64,000 bases of DNA from Planctomycetia bacterium (lineage in GTDB: Bacteria > Planctomycetota > Phycisphaerae > UBA1845 > UTPLA1). Location: contig JABTTW010000001.1 in NCBI GenBank assembly GCA_015075745.1, forward strand, positions 2,666,001 through 2,730,000. Reading direction: 5' to 3'. A model generated the notes under the pieces. It was not told the origin of the DNA. It did not search any database and saw only the letters and a program-made list of their open reading frames with translations. The translations under genes and the position numbers were made by a program. Shown here piece after piece: positions 33,781 through 43,805 of this stretch; position 1 is the first letter of the stretch; every line of letters begins with the position of its first letter.

Positions 33781-34818
33781 ATGAGCTATCCCTACGATTT
33801 CTCCAGCGACACGCAGACACGCCCCTCACCGGGTATGCGGAGCGCCATGGCCAACGCCGAGGTCGGCGACGAGCAGAAGCGCGAAGACCCCACGGTCAAC
33901 CGGTTACAGGAAATGACGGCCGAGCTGACCGGCAAGGAGGCGGCTCTTTTTCTGCCCAGCGGCACGATGTGCAACCTCATTGCCCACGCCATTCATTGTC
34001 GACCGGGCGACGAAATCATCCTGGAAGCGAGTACGCACCCGGTGCATTTCGAGGGTGGTGGCCCTGCGGTCCACAGCCGGGCCTCGCTGCGGCTACTCGA
34101 TACGGAAACGGGCATTTTCACGGCCGAGCAGGTGGAGGCGGCGATTCGCCCCGACGATCCGCACTTCCCGCGAACGCGCCTGGTGTGCGTTGAGAACACG
34201 CACAATCTCAAGGGAGGTCGGGTGTGGCCGCTGGAGGCGGTTCGCGCGGTCGCGGCCTGCGCGCGCAAGCATGGTCTTCTCCTGCACCTCGACGGTGCCC
34301 GACTGATGAATGCCGTCGTGGCGTCGGGCGTTTCGGCGAGGGATTATTGCGAGCCGTTTGACTCTTGCTGGATCGATCTGTCGAAGGGCCTGGGCTGTCC
34401 AGTGGGCGGTGTGGTGGCGGGCAGCAAGGAGTTCATCGCACAGGCGTGGCGGTATAAGCACCTGTTCGGCGGCGCGATGCGCCAGGCGGGCATCGTCGCG
34501 GCGGCGGGCGTTTATGCGCTGGAGCACAACGTTCAGCGCCTCGCCGAGGATCATGCGAAGGCCAAAGCGCTGGCACGGGGGCTGGCCGGCATCAAGGGAA
34601 TATCGGTCGATGTCGATGCGGTGGAGACGAACATCGTGGTGTTCGACATCGCCGGCACGAAGATGCCGCGTACGGAATTCCTCAATCGGCTGATGCCGCA
34701 TGGCGTTCGATTCAGCGGATTGATGAAGCCGACCCAGCTTCGCGGCGTGACCCATCTGGATATCCCGTCAGACGGGGTCGATAAGGCGGTTGCGGCCGTA
34801 CGAGCCTGCCTTGGATGA
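33781..34818 (+). CDS. Low-specificity L-threonine aldolase (PLP-dependent)
   Basis: The 345-residue fold-type I PLP enzyme has DFSSDTQTRPSPGMRSAM at the start and EDPTVNRLQEM. The cofactor ring-stacking segment is LFLPSGTMCNL. LLLHLDGARLMNA contains the Asp that binds the PLP nitrogen. DLSKGLGCPVGGV contains the Schiff-base Lys202. It cleaves L-threonine or allo-threonine to glycine and acetaldehyde. It lies upstream of metH on the same strand; glycine production would feed one-carbon metabolism, which is inference. Confidence 0.9.
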   Translation: MSYPYDFSSDTQTRPSPGMRSAMANAEVGDEQKREDPTVNRLQEMTAELTGKEAALFLPSGTMCNLIAHAIHCRPGDEIILEASTHPVHFEGGGPAVHSRASLRLLDTETGIFTAEQVEAAIRPDDPHFPRTRLVCVENTHNLKGGRVWPLEAVRAVAACARKHGLLLHLDGARLMNAVVASGVSARDYCEPFDSCWIDLSKGLGCPVGGVVAGSKEFIAQAWRYKHLFGGAMRQAGIVAAAGVYALEHNVQRLAEDHAKAKALARGLAGIKGISVDVDAVETNIVVFDIAGTKMPRTEFLNRLMPHGVRFSGLMKPTQLRGVTHLDIPSDGVDKAVAAVRACLG

Positions 34819-34824
34819 CGCTTC

Positions 34825-34846
34825 CATATCCGCCTGCGCGGATATG
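34825..34846 (+). terminator. Stem-loop after the threonine aldolase gene
   Basis: Perfect 9-bp hairpin CATATCCGC/GCGGATATG with loop CTGC, 6 nt after the stop. It has no T-run, so termination or attenuation before metH is possible but unproven. Confidence 0.45.
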
Positions 34847-34941
34847 CGCGTGACCGGATCATATGATTATCTTCGTGACCACGACCGATCAATAGAATTA
34901 CAATATGTATTGAACGCATCGGCTTCTGGAAGGATATTATC

Positions 34942-37900
34942 TTGGATCATCCATTGTTAAATCTGGCTCGGCAGCGTGTCATCGTCATTGACGGGGCGAT
35001 GGGCACGAGCATTTACGCGCACGATCTGTCCATCGACAAGGACTATCGCGGCTGCGAGAACTGCACCGACATCGTCACCGACACCCGGCCCGAGATCATC
35101 GAGGAGATTCACTCGGAATTTCTGCGCGTCGGATGCGACTGCGTGGAGACGAACACCTTCGGGGCCAACAAGATTGTCCTCGGCGAATTCGATTTGGCCG
35201 ATCTGACCTACGACCTCAATAAGCAGTCCGCACAAGTGGCGCGGCGGGCGGCGGACAGGTTTTCCACACCGGACAAGCCGCGATTCGTTCTCGGCTCCAT
35301 GGGGCCGGGCACCAAGCTGCCGACGCTGGGGCACACGACTTTTGACATTCTCGAGGACAGCTACGCCGAACAGGCGCGCGGTCTGCTTGACGGCGGCGTG
35401 GACGCGTTGATCATCGAGACCTGTCAGGACATCCTGCAAGCCAAGGCGGCCGTCTGCGCCGCGACGATCGCCATGCACGAGAAGTCGCGCCAGGTGCCGA
35501 TCTTCGTGCAGGTGACGATCGAAGTCACCGGAACCATGCTCGTCGGCACCGAGATCGCGGCAGCACTGACGACGCTTGAGTCGTATCCGCAGGTTCAGGT
35601 CATCGGCATCAACTGTGCCACGGGACCACAGGAGATGTCGGAGCACGTTCGCCACCTGGGCCGGCACAGCTCGCGGCTCATCAGCGTTGTGCCGAATGCG
35701 GGGCTGCCGCAACTCGTGGACGGCAAAACGCACTACGCCCTGACGCCCGCGGAACTGGCGAAGTGGCTCAAGGAGTTTGTTGTTGCCGACGGGGTTAATT
35801 TCGTCGGTGGTTGCTGCGGCACGACCCCAGCGCACCTGGAGGCGGTGGTCGAGGCGGTGCGCGGACTGATTCCGGCACAGCGGCAGCCGCAGCGCCAGCC
35901 GAGTTGCTCAAGCATTTATCAGGCGGTGACGCTCCGGCAGGAAAACAGCTTTCTGATCGTGGGGGAGCGGAGCAACACCAACGGCAGCAAAAAGTTTCGA
36001 GAGTTGCTCGTCGCGGACGATATCAACGGCCTGGTCGACATGGGCCGGGAGCAGGTCCGCGAAGGGGCGCACATCCTGGACGTCTGCGTCGATTACGTCG
36101 GCCGAGACGGCGTACCGGACATGGACAAGGTCGTCTCGCGCTATGCGCAGGACGTCACCGTCCCGCTCATGCTCGACTCCACCGAGTGGCAGGTGCTGGA
36201 GGCGGGGCTCAAGCGCGCGGGCGGCAAGTGCATTGTCAACTCGGTGAATCTCGAGGACGGCGAGGAAAAGTTGGAGCGGGTCTGTCCGCTGCTGCGAAAG
36301 TACGGCGCAGCGGTTGTCGCACTGACCATCGACGAAGACCCCACCGAGGCGATGGCCAAGGTCGCCGACCGGAAGATAGAGATTGCCCGACGGCTGCATG
36401 AACTGCTGACGAAGAAATACGGCATCGCCGAGGAAGACATTCTTTTTGATTGTCTGACCTTTCCAGTCACGACCGGCACCGAAGCCGATCGACGCCTCGC
36501 CCTGGAAACGCTTGACGGCATCGAGCGGATCATGACGGCGTTCCCTCGCTGCGGGACCATTCTGGGATTGTCCAACGTCAGCTTCGGCCTTGTGCCGGCG
36601 GCGCGGGCGGTGCTCAATTCGGTCTTCCTGCATGAAGCGATGCAGCGCGGACTTACCGCGGCGATCGTCCATGCCAGCAAGATACTTCCTCGCAACAAGA
36701 TCAGCGACGAGCGATGGAACGCGGCGCTCGACCTGATATACGACCGACGGCGAGAGGGGTTTGACCCGCTTCAGGTCTATCTCAAGATGTTCGACAAGGG
36801 CGAGAAAGTCGGCGAGAAGCGAAAGTCGCTGGCGGACCTGCCCATCGAGGAGCGGCTCAAGCAGCGGATCATCGACGGCGAGCGGATCGGTCTCGAAGCG
36901 GATCTGAACGAGGCGATGACTCGATACAAGCCGCTGGAGATCATCAACACCTTCCTGCTCGACGGCATGAAGGTCGTCGGCGAGCTCTTCGGGGCGGGCA
37001 AGATGCAACTGCCGTTCGTGCTGTCCTCCGCCGAGACGATGAAGGCGGCGGTCGCCCATCTCGAGCCGCACATGGAGAAGGTCTCAGGCCAGAGCAAGGG
37101 CACGATTATCCTCGCCACGGTGAGGGGCGACGTTCACGACATTGGCAAGAATCTTGTGGACATCATCCTCAGCAACAACGGCTTTACCGTGCATAATCTC
37201 GGTATTAAGCAGCCGATCAACAACGTGATCGAGGCATTTAACAAGCACAAGGCCGACGCCATCGGCCTCTCCGGGCTGCTGGTGAAGTCTACGCTGGTCA
37301 TGCGCGACGATCTCGAAGTGCTCAACGAGCGAAGCCTGACCATGCCGGTCATCCTCGGGGGCGCTGCCCTGACGCGCGGCTACGTTGAGAATGACCTGCG
37401 CTCGATTTACAAAGGCCCCGTCACCTATGCGAAGGACGCCTTCGAGGGATTAGCCTTGATGCGGCGGCTGTCCGAGGGCCAGCCGCTCTTCGAACCGGGC
37501 GGGCCACAGGTAGGCCCCAGGCGCACCAAGACGACGGCGCCATCTCAGCCCGCAGGCCCGCTGCCCGAGCGAAGCGGCGTCGCGATCGACAATCCGATCC
37601 CTACACCGCCGTTCTGGGGCTCTCGCGTGATTGAGCGGATCAATCTGCAGACGGTCATGCCGTATATCAACGAGAAGATGCTGTTCGGCGTGCAGTGGCA
37701 GTACACGCCCGCCGGCCGGAAGAAGGACGCGTACGACGCTTACATTCGCGGCGAGGTGCGGCCGATTCTTCACGAGCTTGCCAAACGGTGCGCACAGGAA
37801 GGCATTGTCGTGCCGCAGGCGATCTACGGCTATTGGCCAGCCAACAGCGAGGGGCAGGACCTCATCATCTATGAGCCGCCGCAGAGCGCCGATGCAGTCG

Positions 37901-38472
37901 CACCGGGCAAGCGACCGGCCTTGAAGGAGATTGCTCGCTTCACGTTCCCCCGGCAGACTGAGCCGCCGTACTGGTGCCTGTCTGACTTCTACCGGCCGAT
38001 CGGCAGCGGCGAGTACGACGTGGTCGCGTTTCACATTGTCACAGTCGGACGCAAGGCCAGCGACGTCGCACGGCAATGGTTCGCGCAGAATCTCTTCCGG
38101 GACTACCTGCACCTGCATGGCTTTAGCGTGGAGGCGACCGAAGCCCTGGCCGAGTACATGCACAAGCAGATCCGGATGGAGCTCGGCATCGCGGAAAAGG
38201 ACGACCGCGAGGTGCGAAGGCTCTTTCAGCAGCGCTATCAAGGCAGCCGCTACAGCTTCGGATATCCGGCGTGTCCAAACCTGGGGGACCAGGCCAAGCT
38301 CTGGCCGCTCATGGAGCCGGGCCGAATCGACATTGAACTGAGCGAAGAGTTTCAGCTTGAACCGGAGCAATCGACCAGCGCGATCATCGCCCACCACCCC
38401 GAGGCAAGGTATTTCAACGTGCGCGGGGCCAAGACCGATGACCAGTTGGCGGCCCGGATCGGCAAGGCTTAG
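34942..38472 (+). CDS. metH: Cobalamin-dependent methionine synthase
   Basis: The 1,176-residue protein is full-length MetH, starting at TTG 34942 with GGAAGG about 8 nt upstream. Domains in order: homocysteine-binding barrel (about 1-310, zinc ligands in GINCATG and GGCCGTTP); methyl-tetrahydrofolate pterin domain (about 330-590, VGERSNTNGSKKF); B12 cap and B12-binding domain (about 640-870, VRGDVHDIGKN with the cobalt-ligand His near 732); and an AdoMet reactivation domain (about 890-1176, with RYSFGYPACPNL). It methylates homocysteine to methionine. I see no cobalamin riboswitch in the 123 nt upstream. Confidence 0.95.
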   Translation: MDHPLLNLARQRVIVIDGAMGTSIYAHDLSIDKDYRGCENCTDIVTDTRPEIIEEIHSEFLRVGCDCVETNTFGANKIVLGEFDLADLTYDLNKQSAQVARRAADRFSTPDKPRFVLGSMGPGTKLPTLGHTTFDILEDSYAEQARGLLDGGVDALIIETCQDILQAKAAVCAATIAMHEKSRQVPIFVQVTIEVTGTMLVGTEIAAALTTLESYPQVQVIGINCATGPQEMSEHVRHLGRHSSRLISVVPNAGLPQLVDGKTHYALTPAELAKWLKEFVVADGVNFVGGCCGTTPAHLEAVVEAVRGLIPAQRQPQRQPSCSSIYQAVTLRQENSFLIVGERSNTNGSKKFRELLVADDINGLVDMGREQVREGAHILDVCVDYVGRDGVPDMDKVVSRYAQDVTVPLMLDSTEWQVLEAGLKRAGGKCIVNSVNLEDGEEKLERVCPLLRKYGAAVVALTIDEDPTEAMAKVADRKIEIARRLHELLTKKYGIAEEDILFDCLTFPVTTGTEADRRLALETLDGIERIMTAFPRCGTILGLSNVSFGLVPAARAVLNSVFLHEAMQRGLTAAIVHASKILPRNKISDERWNAALDLIYDRRREGFDPLQVYLKMFDKGEKVGEKRKSLADLPIEERLKQRIIDGERIGLEADLNEAMTRYKPLEIINTFLLDGMKVVGELFGAGKMQLPFVLSSAETMKAAVAHLEPHMEKVSGQSKGTIILATVRGDVHDIGKNLVDIILSNNGFTVHNLGIKQPINNVIEAFNKHKADAIGLSGLLVKSTLVMRDDLEVLNERSLTMPVILGGAALTRGYVENDLRSIYKGPVTYAKDAFEGLALMRRLSEGQPLFEPGGPQVGPRRTKTTAPSQPAGPLPERSGVAIDNPIPTPPFWGSRVIERINLQTVMPYINEKMLFGVQWQYTPAGRKKDAYDAYIRGEVRPILHELAKRCAQEGIVVPQAIYGYWPANSEGQDLIIYEPPQSADAVAPGKRPALKEIARFTFPRQTEPPYWCLSDFYRPIGSGEYDVVAFHIVTVGRKASDVARQWFAQNLFRDYLHLHGFSVEATEALAEYMHKQIRMELGIAEKDDREVRRLFQQRYQGSRYSFGYPACPNLGDQAKLWPLMEPGRIDIELSEEFQLEPEQSTSAIIAHHPEARYFNVRGAKTDDQLAARIGKA

Positions 38473-38494
38473 CGGACAGGGCCCGCCTTTTTTT
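38472..38494 (+). terminator. Weak terminator at the end of metH
   Basis: GCGG/CCGC 4-bp stem with a 7-nt loop, then seven Ts (38488-38494), directly at the metH stop. The stem is short, so confidence is limited. Confidence 0.4.
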
Positions 38495-38601
38495 ACGGTG
38501 AATATTCACCGATTCCCGCATAATACATGGGTGGGACTGGTAATTGATTGGCGATGCGTCGAGGATGTCACTCGTTCATCGCGATTGGTGGAGGTTGATC
38601 C

Positions 38602-38823
38602 ATGTTGATTGCAGATTCTGCCTGGGCCGAGCTTTTCAAGATGCCGAACATTGCCATCTTCATGGGCTGCATGATTCCCATCGTGGCCAGCGTTGCAGCC
38701 GCATGGCGGGGCATTGAGAAGACAAAGTCCGACAACGCGCTCAAGCGCTCCCTGGTCGAGCGCGGACTGGCCGTCGACGAAATCGAACGCGTCCTCACGG
38801 CAGGGCGGCGCGAGAGGAAATAG
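38602..38823 (+). CDS. Small membrane protein, phage-shock-like helix at C-terminus
   Basis: 73 residues: an amphipathic start (SAWAELFKMPN), one membrane helix (IAIFMGCMIPIVASVAAAW) and a charged C-terminal helix (NALKRSLVERGLAVDEIERVL). The last part, KRSLVERGxxxDEIERVL, recurs in small planctomycete membrane proteins of unknown role and recalls PspB/PspC-type helices. GGAGG lies about 10 nt upstream of the ATG. Confidence 0.6.
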   Translation: MLIADSAWAELFKMPNIAIFMGCMIPIVASVAAAWRGIEKTKSDNALKRSLVERGLAVDEIERVLTAGRRERK

Positions 38824-38863
38824 TCGGGGCTGAAGGTCGTGGGCGAAGCGAATCCAGCCTGAA

Positions 38864-40084
38864 TCAGGGCGTCACGATGCAATCGACCAGCGCGCGGATG
38901 TCCTGCCCGTCGCGATGATCGTCGAGATTCAGGTCGGCACAACCGCAGGGCATTCCCAACAGAAGACAATCAAGAAGCGGCTCGATATCCAATGTCGAGC
39001 ATGATCCGTCGTGATTCAAGTCGCCGTCGGCGCAGCTTAAATCCGCGAGCCAGGCTTCGGGCCGCCCGTTTTCGTTTACGGCGTTGCCCGCGATTTTCAG
39101 CCCGTCGCCCGAGATGCCCACGGCCTCGGTCAGTGTCATGTCCGTGAGATTCAAGGCGAAATCCCGCGAGAGTACGTCCACGAGATTTCGCATTCCATGC
39201 TGAGCGTCCCAGATGAACGGCCGCATGCCTGACGCCGTGCTCGCTGCGCCGACAACAATCGAGCCGTCGCCCGACACACCCATGGCCCGGCTGTCGATTG
39301 CGCCGCCCGGGAGGTCGCCCAGCAGTTGATATTCTCCGTTTTCCCAGCGGAATGCCTCGGTGCGGGCCGCATTGAACGTGGCATGGCCGACGATGACCGA
39401 TCCGTCGTCGGAGATTTGGAGCGGCATGGCGAACTGTGCGCCAGTCGGTGGATCGATGAACTCGACCACGCCGAGCCGCCAGCGAAACTCGAACCCGACG
39501 ATGGTTGAACCGTCATCCGAGATGCAATTGGTAAACGGCGGAAAGGCTCCCTTGGGGAAATCATCGAAGAGATCGTGCATCACTCCGTCGATCCAGCGGA
39601 ACGGATGATCGCCGACGTCTCCGGTTCGGCTGATGCCGACCACCGTGCTGCCGTCGCCCGATACTTCAAATCCGTGGCTGTAGAAGATGTCGCCGGGGAG
39701 ATCACCGAGGCCGGTCATGATGCCGGCTTCCCATCGAAATGCCTCGGTGCCGTTCGGCGAGAGACTCATTCCGGAAACGACCGACCCATCTCTGGAAACG
39801 CCGCCTGCTTCACTGTACTCGGTGAACTTGTTCTTGAGATTGCCGAGAGAGATCATCGTACCGGCCTGCCGGCGATAGGCGGTTACATGGCCATTCTCAA
39901 CGGTGTTTCCAACGACGGCTGATCCGTCACGCGATATCGCGATGACGTTGCTGAAAGCATTCGTCTGGTCCAGCGACCCGAGCGGGGTAAACGATCCTGC
40001 ACGCGCCCACGAAGCGAATGTACTCAATGACACAACCGCCGCAAACCTTGAGAGCGGTCCAGCAGAATTGAAAAAATGTATCAT
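38864..40084 (-). CDS. Exported HAF-repeat protein with dockerin-like C-terminus
   Basis: 406 residues from ATG 40084, chosen for GGAGGAA about 6 nt upstream and the signal peptide that follows (FAAVVSLSTFASWARAG). The body has about seven HAF-type repeats, each with SRDGSxVVG / SGDGSTVVG followed by AFRWExG and LGDLPGG, forming a propeller-like structure. The last 50 residues (DGDLNHDGSCSTLDIEPLLD, DLNLDDHRDGQDIRALVDCI) are two EF-hand-like calcium loops of dockerin type, common at planctomycete C-termini. Six Cys in the tail could form disulfides. It is followed on the minus strand by the small-protein region. Confidence 0.75.
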   Translation of the reverse strand: MIHFFNSAGPLSRFAAVVSLSTFASWARAGSFTPLGSLDQTNAFSNVIAISRDGSAVVGNTVENGHVTAYRRQAGTMISLGNLKNKFTEYSEAGGVSRDGSVVSGMSLSPNGTEAFRWEAGIMTGLGDLPGDIFYSHGFEVSGDGSTVVGISRTGDVGDHPFRWIDGVMHDLFDDFPKGAFPPFTNCISDDGSTIVGFEFRWRLGVVEFIDPPTGAQFAMPLQISDDGSVIVGHATFNAARTEAFRWENGEYQLLGDLPGGAIDSRAMGVSGDGSIVVGAASTASGMRPFIWDAQHGMRNLVDVLSRDFALNLTDMTLTEAVGISGDGLKIAGNAVNENGRPEAWLADLSCADGDLNHDGSCSTLDIEPLLDCLLLGMPCGCADLNLDDHRDGQDIRALVDCIVTP

Positions 40085-40214
40085 CGGCGGTTCCTCCGAA
40101 GTGAGGCGCACAAAGGCCCGGGCGAGACGTCTCAATTCGTCAGTCTACAATCCTGCTCGTTGAGATGGAATAGCGGGGAGTGGAATCCCGAAAAAAAACT
40201 GGGCCCAATCCGTA

Positions 40215-41510
40215 TCAATCGGCGAATGCCGCCACGACCAGCGTGTCGTTCTGCCCGCCGAAGCCGAAGGAATTGGACAGGCAGTTGCGCACCTTCGTCT
40301 TTCGGGCCTCGTTGGGGACGTAGTCGAGATCGCAGTTGGGGTCCGGCGTTGAGTAGTTGATCGTGGGCGGAAGGACCTGATCGCGAAGCGCAAGCAGGCA
40401 GGTGATCAGTTCGCAGGCGCCCGCCGCGGCGATCAGATGGCCCAACATGCTCTTGACGCTGCTGACCGGAACTTTCTTGGACAGATCGCCGAAGACGCCG
40501 CGAATGGCCTTGGACTCGATCTTGTCGTTCTCTTCCGTGCCGGTTCCGTGGGCGGAGATGTAGTCGATGTCGGCGGTGGTAAGGCCGGCGTCCTGCATAG
40601 CGAGTCGCATGGCGGCCATGGCGCCGCGACCGTCCTCGTGAATATCCGTAATGCGGAAGGCGTCGGCCGTCGAGCCGTAGCCCTTGACCTCGGCGTAAAT
40701 CTTCGCGCCGCGGGCCTTGGCGTGAGACAGTTCCTCCAGAATAAGCATGCCGGCGCCTTCGCCGAGGACGAAGCCGTCGCGCGTGCGGTCGAACGGCCGC
40801 GAGGCGGTGATGCACGAATCGTTTCGGGTGGACAGTGCGGTCAGCCGATTGAACCCGGTGACACCGAAGGGGTGGATCATCGAGTGGCAGCCTCCGGAGA
40901 TCATTGCGTCTGCATCGCCCCGGCGAATCATGTTGGTCGCCTCGCCGATGGCCTGGGTGCTGGCGGCGCAGGCGGTCAGCGTGTTGAAGTTCGGCCCTTC
41001 GACGCCGAAGAGCTGGGCGATGTGCGCCGCAGCCATGTTTGGATCCTGCTCGGCCTCGACGATCTTCTCCAGGCACTTGTAGGCGACGTCGGCCCAGCGC
41101 TTAGCATCGAGTGTGTTCTCGCCGTAGTTCCAGCCTTCGACCGCCGCGGCGGTGAAGTTGTCGAAGTCCATCGGACCCTCGCCGCCGCCGAGATAGACGC
41201 CGATGCGGGTCTTGTCGAGCTTGGCAGCCTTTTCAAAGCCGCTGCTGTCCCAGGCGATCCGCGCGGCCGCGAGGGCAAAGCCCGCCTGGCGGCTGACGCC
41301 CTTGTGCATCTCGTAATCGGGGCCGATGAACTTGCGCAGATCGAAGCCCTTCACCTCGGAGGCGAACTGGGTCGGGAAAGTGCCTGCATCGAAGATCGTC
41401 GTGGGGGCGATGCCGCTCTCGCCGCCGAGAATCCTCTTCCACGCCGTCTCGATATCGTGACCGAGCGGTGTGATCCAACCCATGCCTGTAACGACGACTC
41501 GCCGCGTCAT
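40215..41510 (-). CDS. fabF: Beta-ketoacyl-ACP synthase II-like (catalytic ketosynthase)
   Basis: The 431-residue thiolase-fold ketosynthase has a complete catalytic set: Cys181 (NTLTACAAST), His321 (ISAHGTGT), Lys353 and His358 (VKSMLGH). It condenses malonyl-ACP with an acyl-ACP to extend a fatty or polyketide chain. It is the last gene of a five-gene minus-strand unit (FabZ-like, ACP, FabZ-like, inactive ketosynthase, this gene). Its start overlaps the stop of the preceding gene by 4 nt, so the two ketosynthase-type subunits are translationally coupled and probably form a heterodimer. Confidence 0.9.
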   Translation of the reverse strand: MTRRVVVTGMGWITPLGHDIETAWKRILGGESGIAPTTIFDAGTFPTQFASEVKGFDLRKFIGPDYEMHKGVSRQAGFALAAARIAWDSSGFEKAAKLDKTRIGVYLGGGEGPMDFDNFTAAAVEGWNYGENTLDAKRWADVAYKCLEKIVEAEQDPNMAAAHIAQLFGVEGPNFNTLTACAASTQAIGEATNMIRRGDADAMISGGCHSMIHPFGVTGFNRLTALSTRNDSCITASRPFDRTRDGFVLGEGAGMLILEELSHAKARGAKIYAEVKGYGSTADAFRITDIHEDGRGAMAAMRLAMQDAGLTTADIDYISAHGTGTEENDKIESKAIRGVFGDLSKKVPVSSVKSMLGHLIAAAGACELITCLLALRDQVLPPTINYSTPDPNCDLDYVPNEARKTKVRNCLSNSFGFGGQNDTLVVAAFAD

Positions 41511-42856
41511 GCGTGATACCTCCGAATGAGCAGGGCGGCGGTTTGTCCGCCGGAAAGGGCGCTGGCCACGGAGAGCCCGACTTCGGCGTGGCAGTCGGTC
41601 GGATCGCCGCGGACGACATTGAGCCCACAGGCCGGATCGACGTTTGTTGTGTTGAGCGACGGCGGAACGATCCCGCGCGACATGGCGAGCGTGAGCATCG
41701 CCAGATCAATCGCCCCGCTACCGGCGCCGCAGTTGCCAAGCGATCCCTTGGTCGCGAGGACCGGGACTTTGCCGGCGTCATTCCCTAGAGCGCTCTTGAG
41801 GCCTGCCGCTTCGGCCGCATCGTGCTGAACGGTGCCTACGCCGAAAGCGTTGATGAGACCGACGTCCGTGGGATTCGCGCCGGCGTCCTTGAGAGCCTTG
41901 CCGATGGCCAGTGCGAGGCCGCGGCCGTCCGCCTGGGGCTCAAGCCAGTTCTTGGCATTCACCGATGCGCCGAAGCCGACGACCTCGGCGTAGATGCGAG
42001 CTCCTCGCGCCTTGGCACGCTCCAATTCCTCAAGAATGAGCAGTCCGCCGCCTTCGCCGATGACGGCGCCCTTGCGATCCTTGTCGAAAGGACGGCAGGC
42101 CTGCGCCGGGTTTTCGTTTGAGTCCGTCACGAGCCGATTGAGCAGCGACTGGCGCATCAACCCCATGGGATTGACTTTGCTTTCAGCACCGCCGCAGATG
42201 CAGATGTCGGCCGCGCCGCGCTCGATGGTGCGGTAGGCCTCGCCGATCGCGAGATGGCTGCTGGCCTCGCCGCATGTGATTGTGTTGCTCGGAGCCTGGC
42301 AGTCGTGAACGATGGTCACGTGGCAGGCCAACATGTTCGGAAGGAACTTGAGCAACCAGAGCGGTGTCAGGTTGCTCATCCCCTCGGTGCCCCACTTCTT
42401 CAGCGAGAAGCCCCGATCCTGCGCCGCGTCCGGTCGCTCTGCAGCGGTGGACAGCGCCCCGGCCAGTTCGTTCAGGTCGGCACAGATGAGGCCTGCGCCG
42501 ATGTTCGCGCCGAAGCGCGTAGAATCGACATCCGCCGCCGGCGCCTCGCCGCGCTCAACCAGGCACTTGGTCTGCACGCCGGCATCTTTGACGGCGTGAT
42601 AAGCGGCGATGACGGCAAGCTCGATGTCCTTGGCCATCACCTTGGTGGCCTTGCGATAGCCCTTTGGGACACAGTCCTTGACGTTGCCGTTTTTGACTTC
42701 ACCGGCGATCTGCGACGTGAAGTGGCTGGGATCGAACGCGGCGATGCGATCGATGCCGCTGCGCTTTTCGACCAGGGCCTCAAACGTCTCGACGGCGCCC
42801 AGGCCCAACGGAGAGGCGACCCCCAGTCCTGTGATTACGACACGGTGCTTCTTCAT
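41507..42856 (-). CDS. Ketosynthase-like protein lacking the catalytic triad (chain-length-factor-like)
   Basis: 449 residues with ketosynthase architecture throughout (VVITGLGVASPLG, FDKDRKGAVIGEGGGLLILEE), but the active site is altered. The nucleophile Cys is replaced by Gly196 (NTITCGEASS, a Cys sits one place earlier). The first His is replaced by Phe338 (NAFGVGT) and the second by Asn375 (TKGSLGN); Lys370 remains. This is the pattern of non-catalytic partners such as KS-beta/chain length factors. A roughly 20-residue insertion (about 98-115) and a His/Cys-rich segment near 178-186 are further differences. It is coupled by a 4-nt overlap to the active ketosynthase. Confidence 0.85.
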   Translation of the reverse strand: MKKHRVVITGLGVASPLGLGAVETFEALVEKRSGIDRIAAFDPSHFTSQIAGEVKNGNVKDCVPKGYRKATKVMAKDIELAVIAAYHAVKDAGVQTKCLVERGEAPAADVDSTRFGANIGAGLICADLNELAGALSTAAERPDAAQDRGFSLKKWGTEGMSNLTPLWLLKFLPNMLACHVTIVHDCQAPSNTITCGEASSHLAIGEAYRTIERGAADICICGGAESKVNPMGLMRQSLLNRLVTDSNENPAQACRPFDKDRKGAVIGEGGGLLILEELERAKARGARIYAEVVGFGASVNAKNWLEPQADGRGLALAIGKALKDAGANPTDVGLINAFGVGTVQHDAAEAAGLKSALGNDAGKVPVLATKGSLGNCGAGSGAIDLAMLTLAMSRGIVPPSLNTTNVDPACGLNVVRGDPTDCHAEVGLSVASALSGGQTAALLIRRYHA

Positions 42857-42889
42857 GGCGATCCTGTAGCTTAAGGGGCTCAGCAGGCC

Positions 42890-43369
<480 letters not shown>

Positions 43370-43382
43370 CGCAGGACGCCCC

Positions 43383-43772
43383 CTAGGCCGCCATCTTCGT
43401 CGTCACATAATTGACAATCGTCTTCACGGTGAACAGGTTCGGCATCTTGGCGACGTCAGGATCCGTCTGAAACTCGGTGAAGTCGGCATGCGGCATGGCC
43501 TTCTTCAGCGTGTCGAGACCCTTGGTGGTCATCTTGCCGCCTTCGACGTACTCAGGATTGTTCAGGATGTCGTCGGGGAAGAGCTCGCCGCGGGGAATCT
43601 TGATTGAAAAGGTCTTCTCCAGACGAAACACGATGTCGAGAAAGTCGATCGACTCAGCGCCGAGATCGCCCGTCAACGTGGCGTCCTCCTTGATTTCGTC
43701 GTCGTCCACGCCCAGCGCGTCAACCAGAACTTCCTTGACCTTTGAAAACACATCATCTCGACTCATCGCCAT
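43383..43772 (-). CDS. Acyl carrier protein with extended C-terminal region
   Basis: 129 residues, about 50 longer than a standard ACP. The first half is a normal ACP (VKEVLVDALGVDDDEI, then GDLGAESIDFLDIVFRLE with the phosphopantetheine Ser41; ESID instead of DSLD). After IPRGELFPDDILNNPEY comes a long insert (GGKMTTKGLDTLKKAM... DPDVAKMPN) before the last helix (LFTVKTIVNYVTTKM). It is expected to shuttle acyl chains among the adjacent dehydratases and ketosynthases. AGGA lies upstream of the ATG. Confidence 0.85.
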   Translation of the reverse strand: MAMSRDDVFSKVKEVLVDALGVDDDEIKEDATLTGDLGAESIDFLDIVFRLEKTFSIKIPRGELFPDDILNNPEYVEGGKMTTKGLDTLKKAMPHADFTEFQTDPDVAKMPNLFTVKTIVNYVTTKMAA

Positions 43773-43805
43773 CTTCAGCGTCCTCCCTGGGACTTTCTCA
43801 ATTCG

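Noticed and set aside
34819..34941. Cobalamin or SAM riboswitch before metH
   Set aside because: Only 123 nt, with one short hairpin; no conserved riboswitch core could be recognised.
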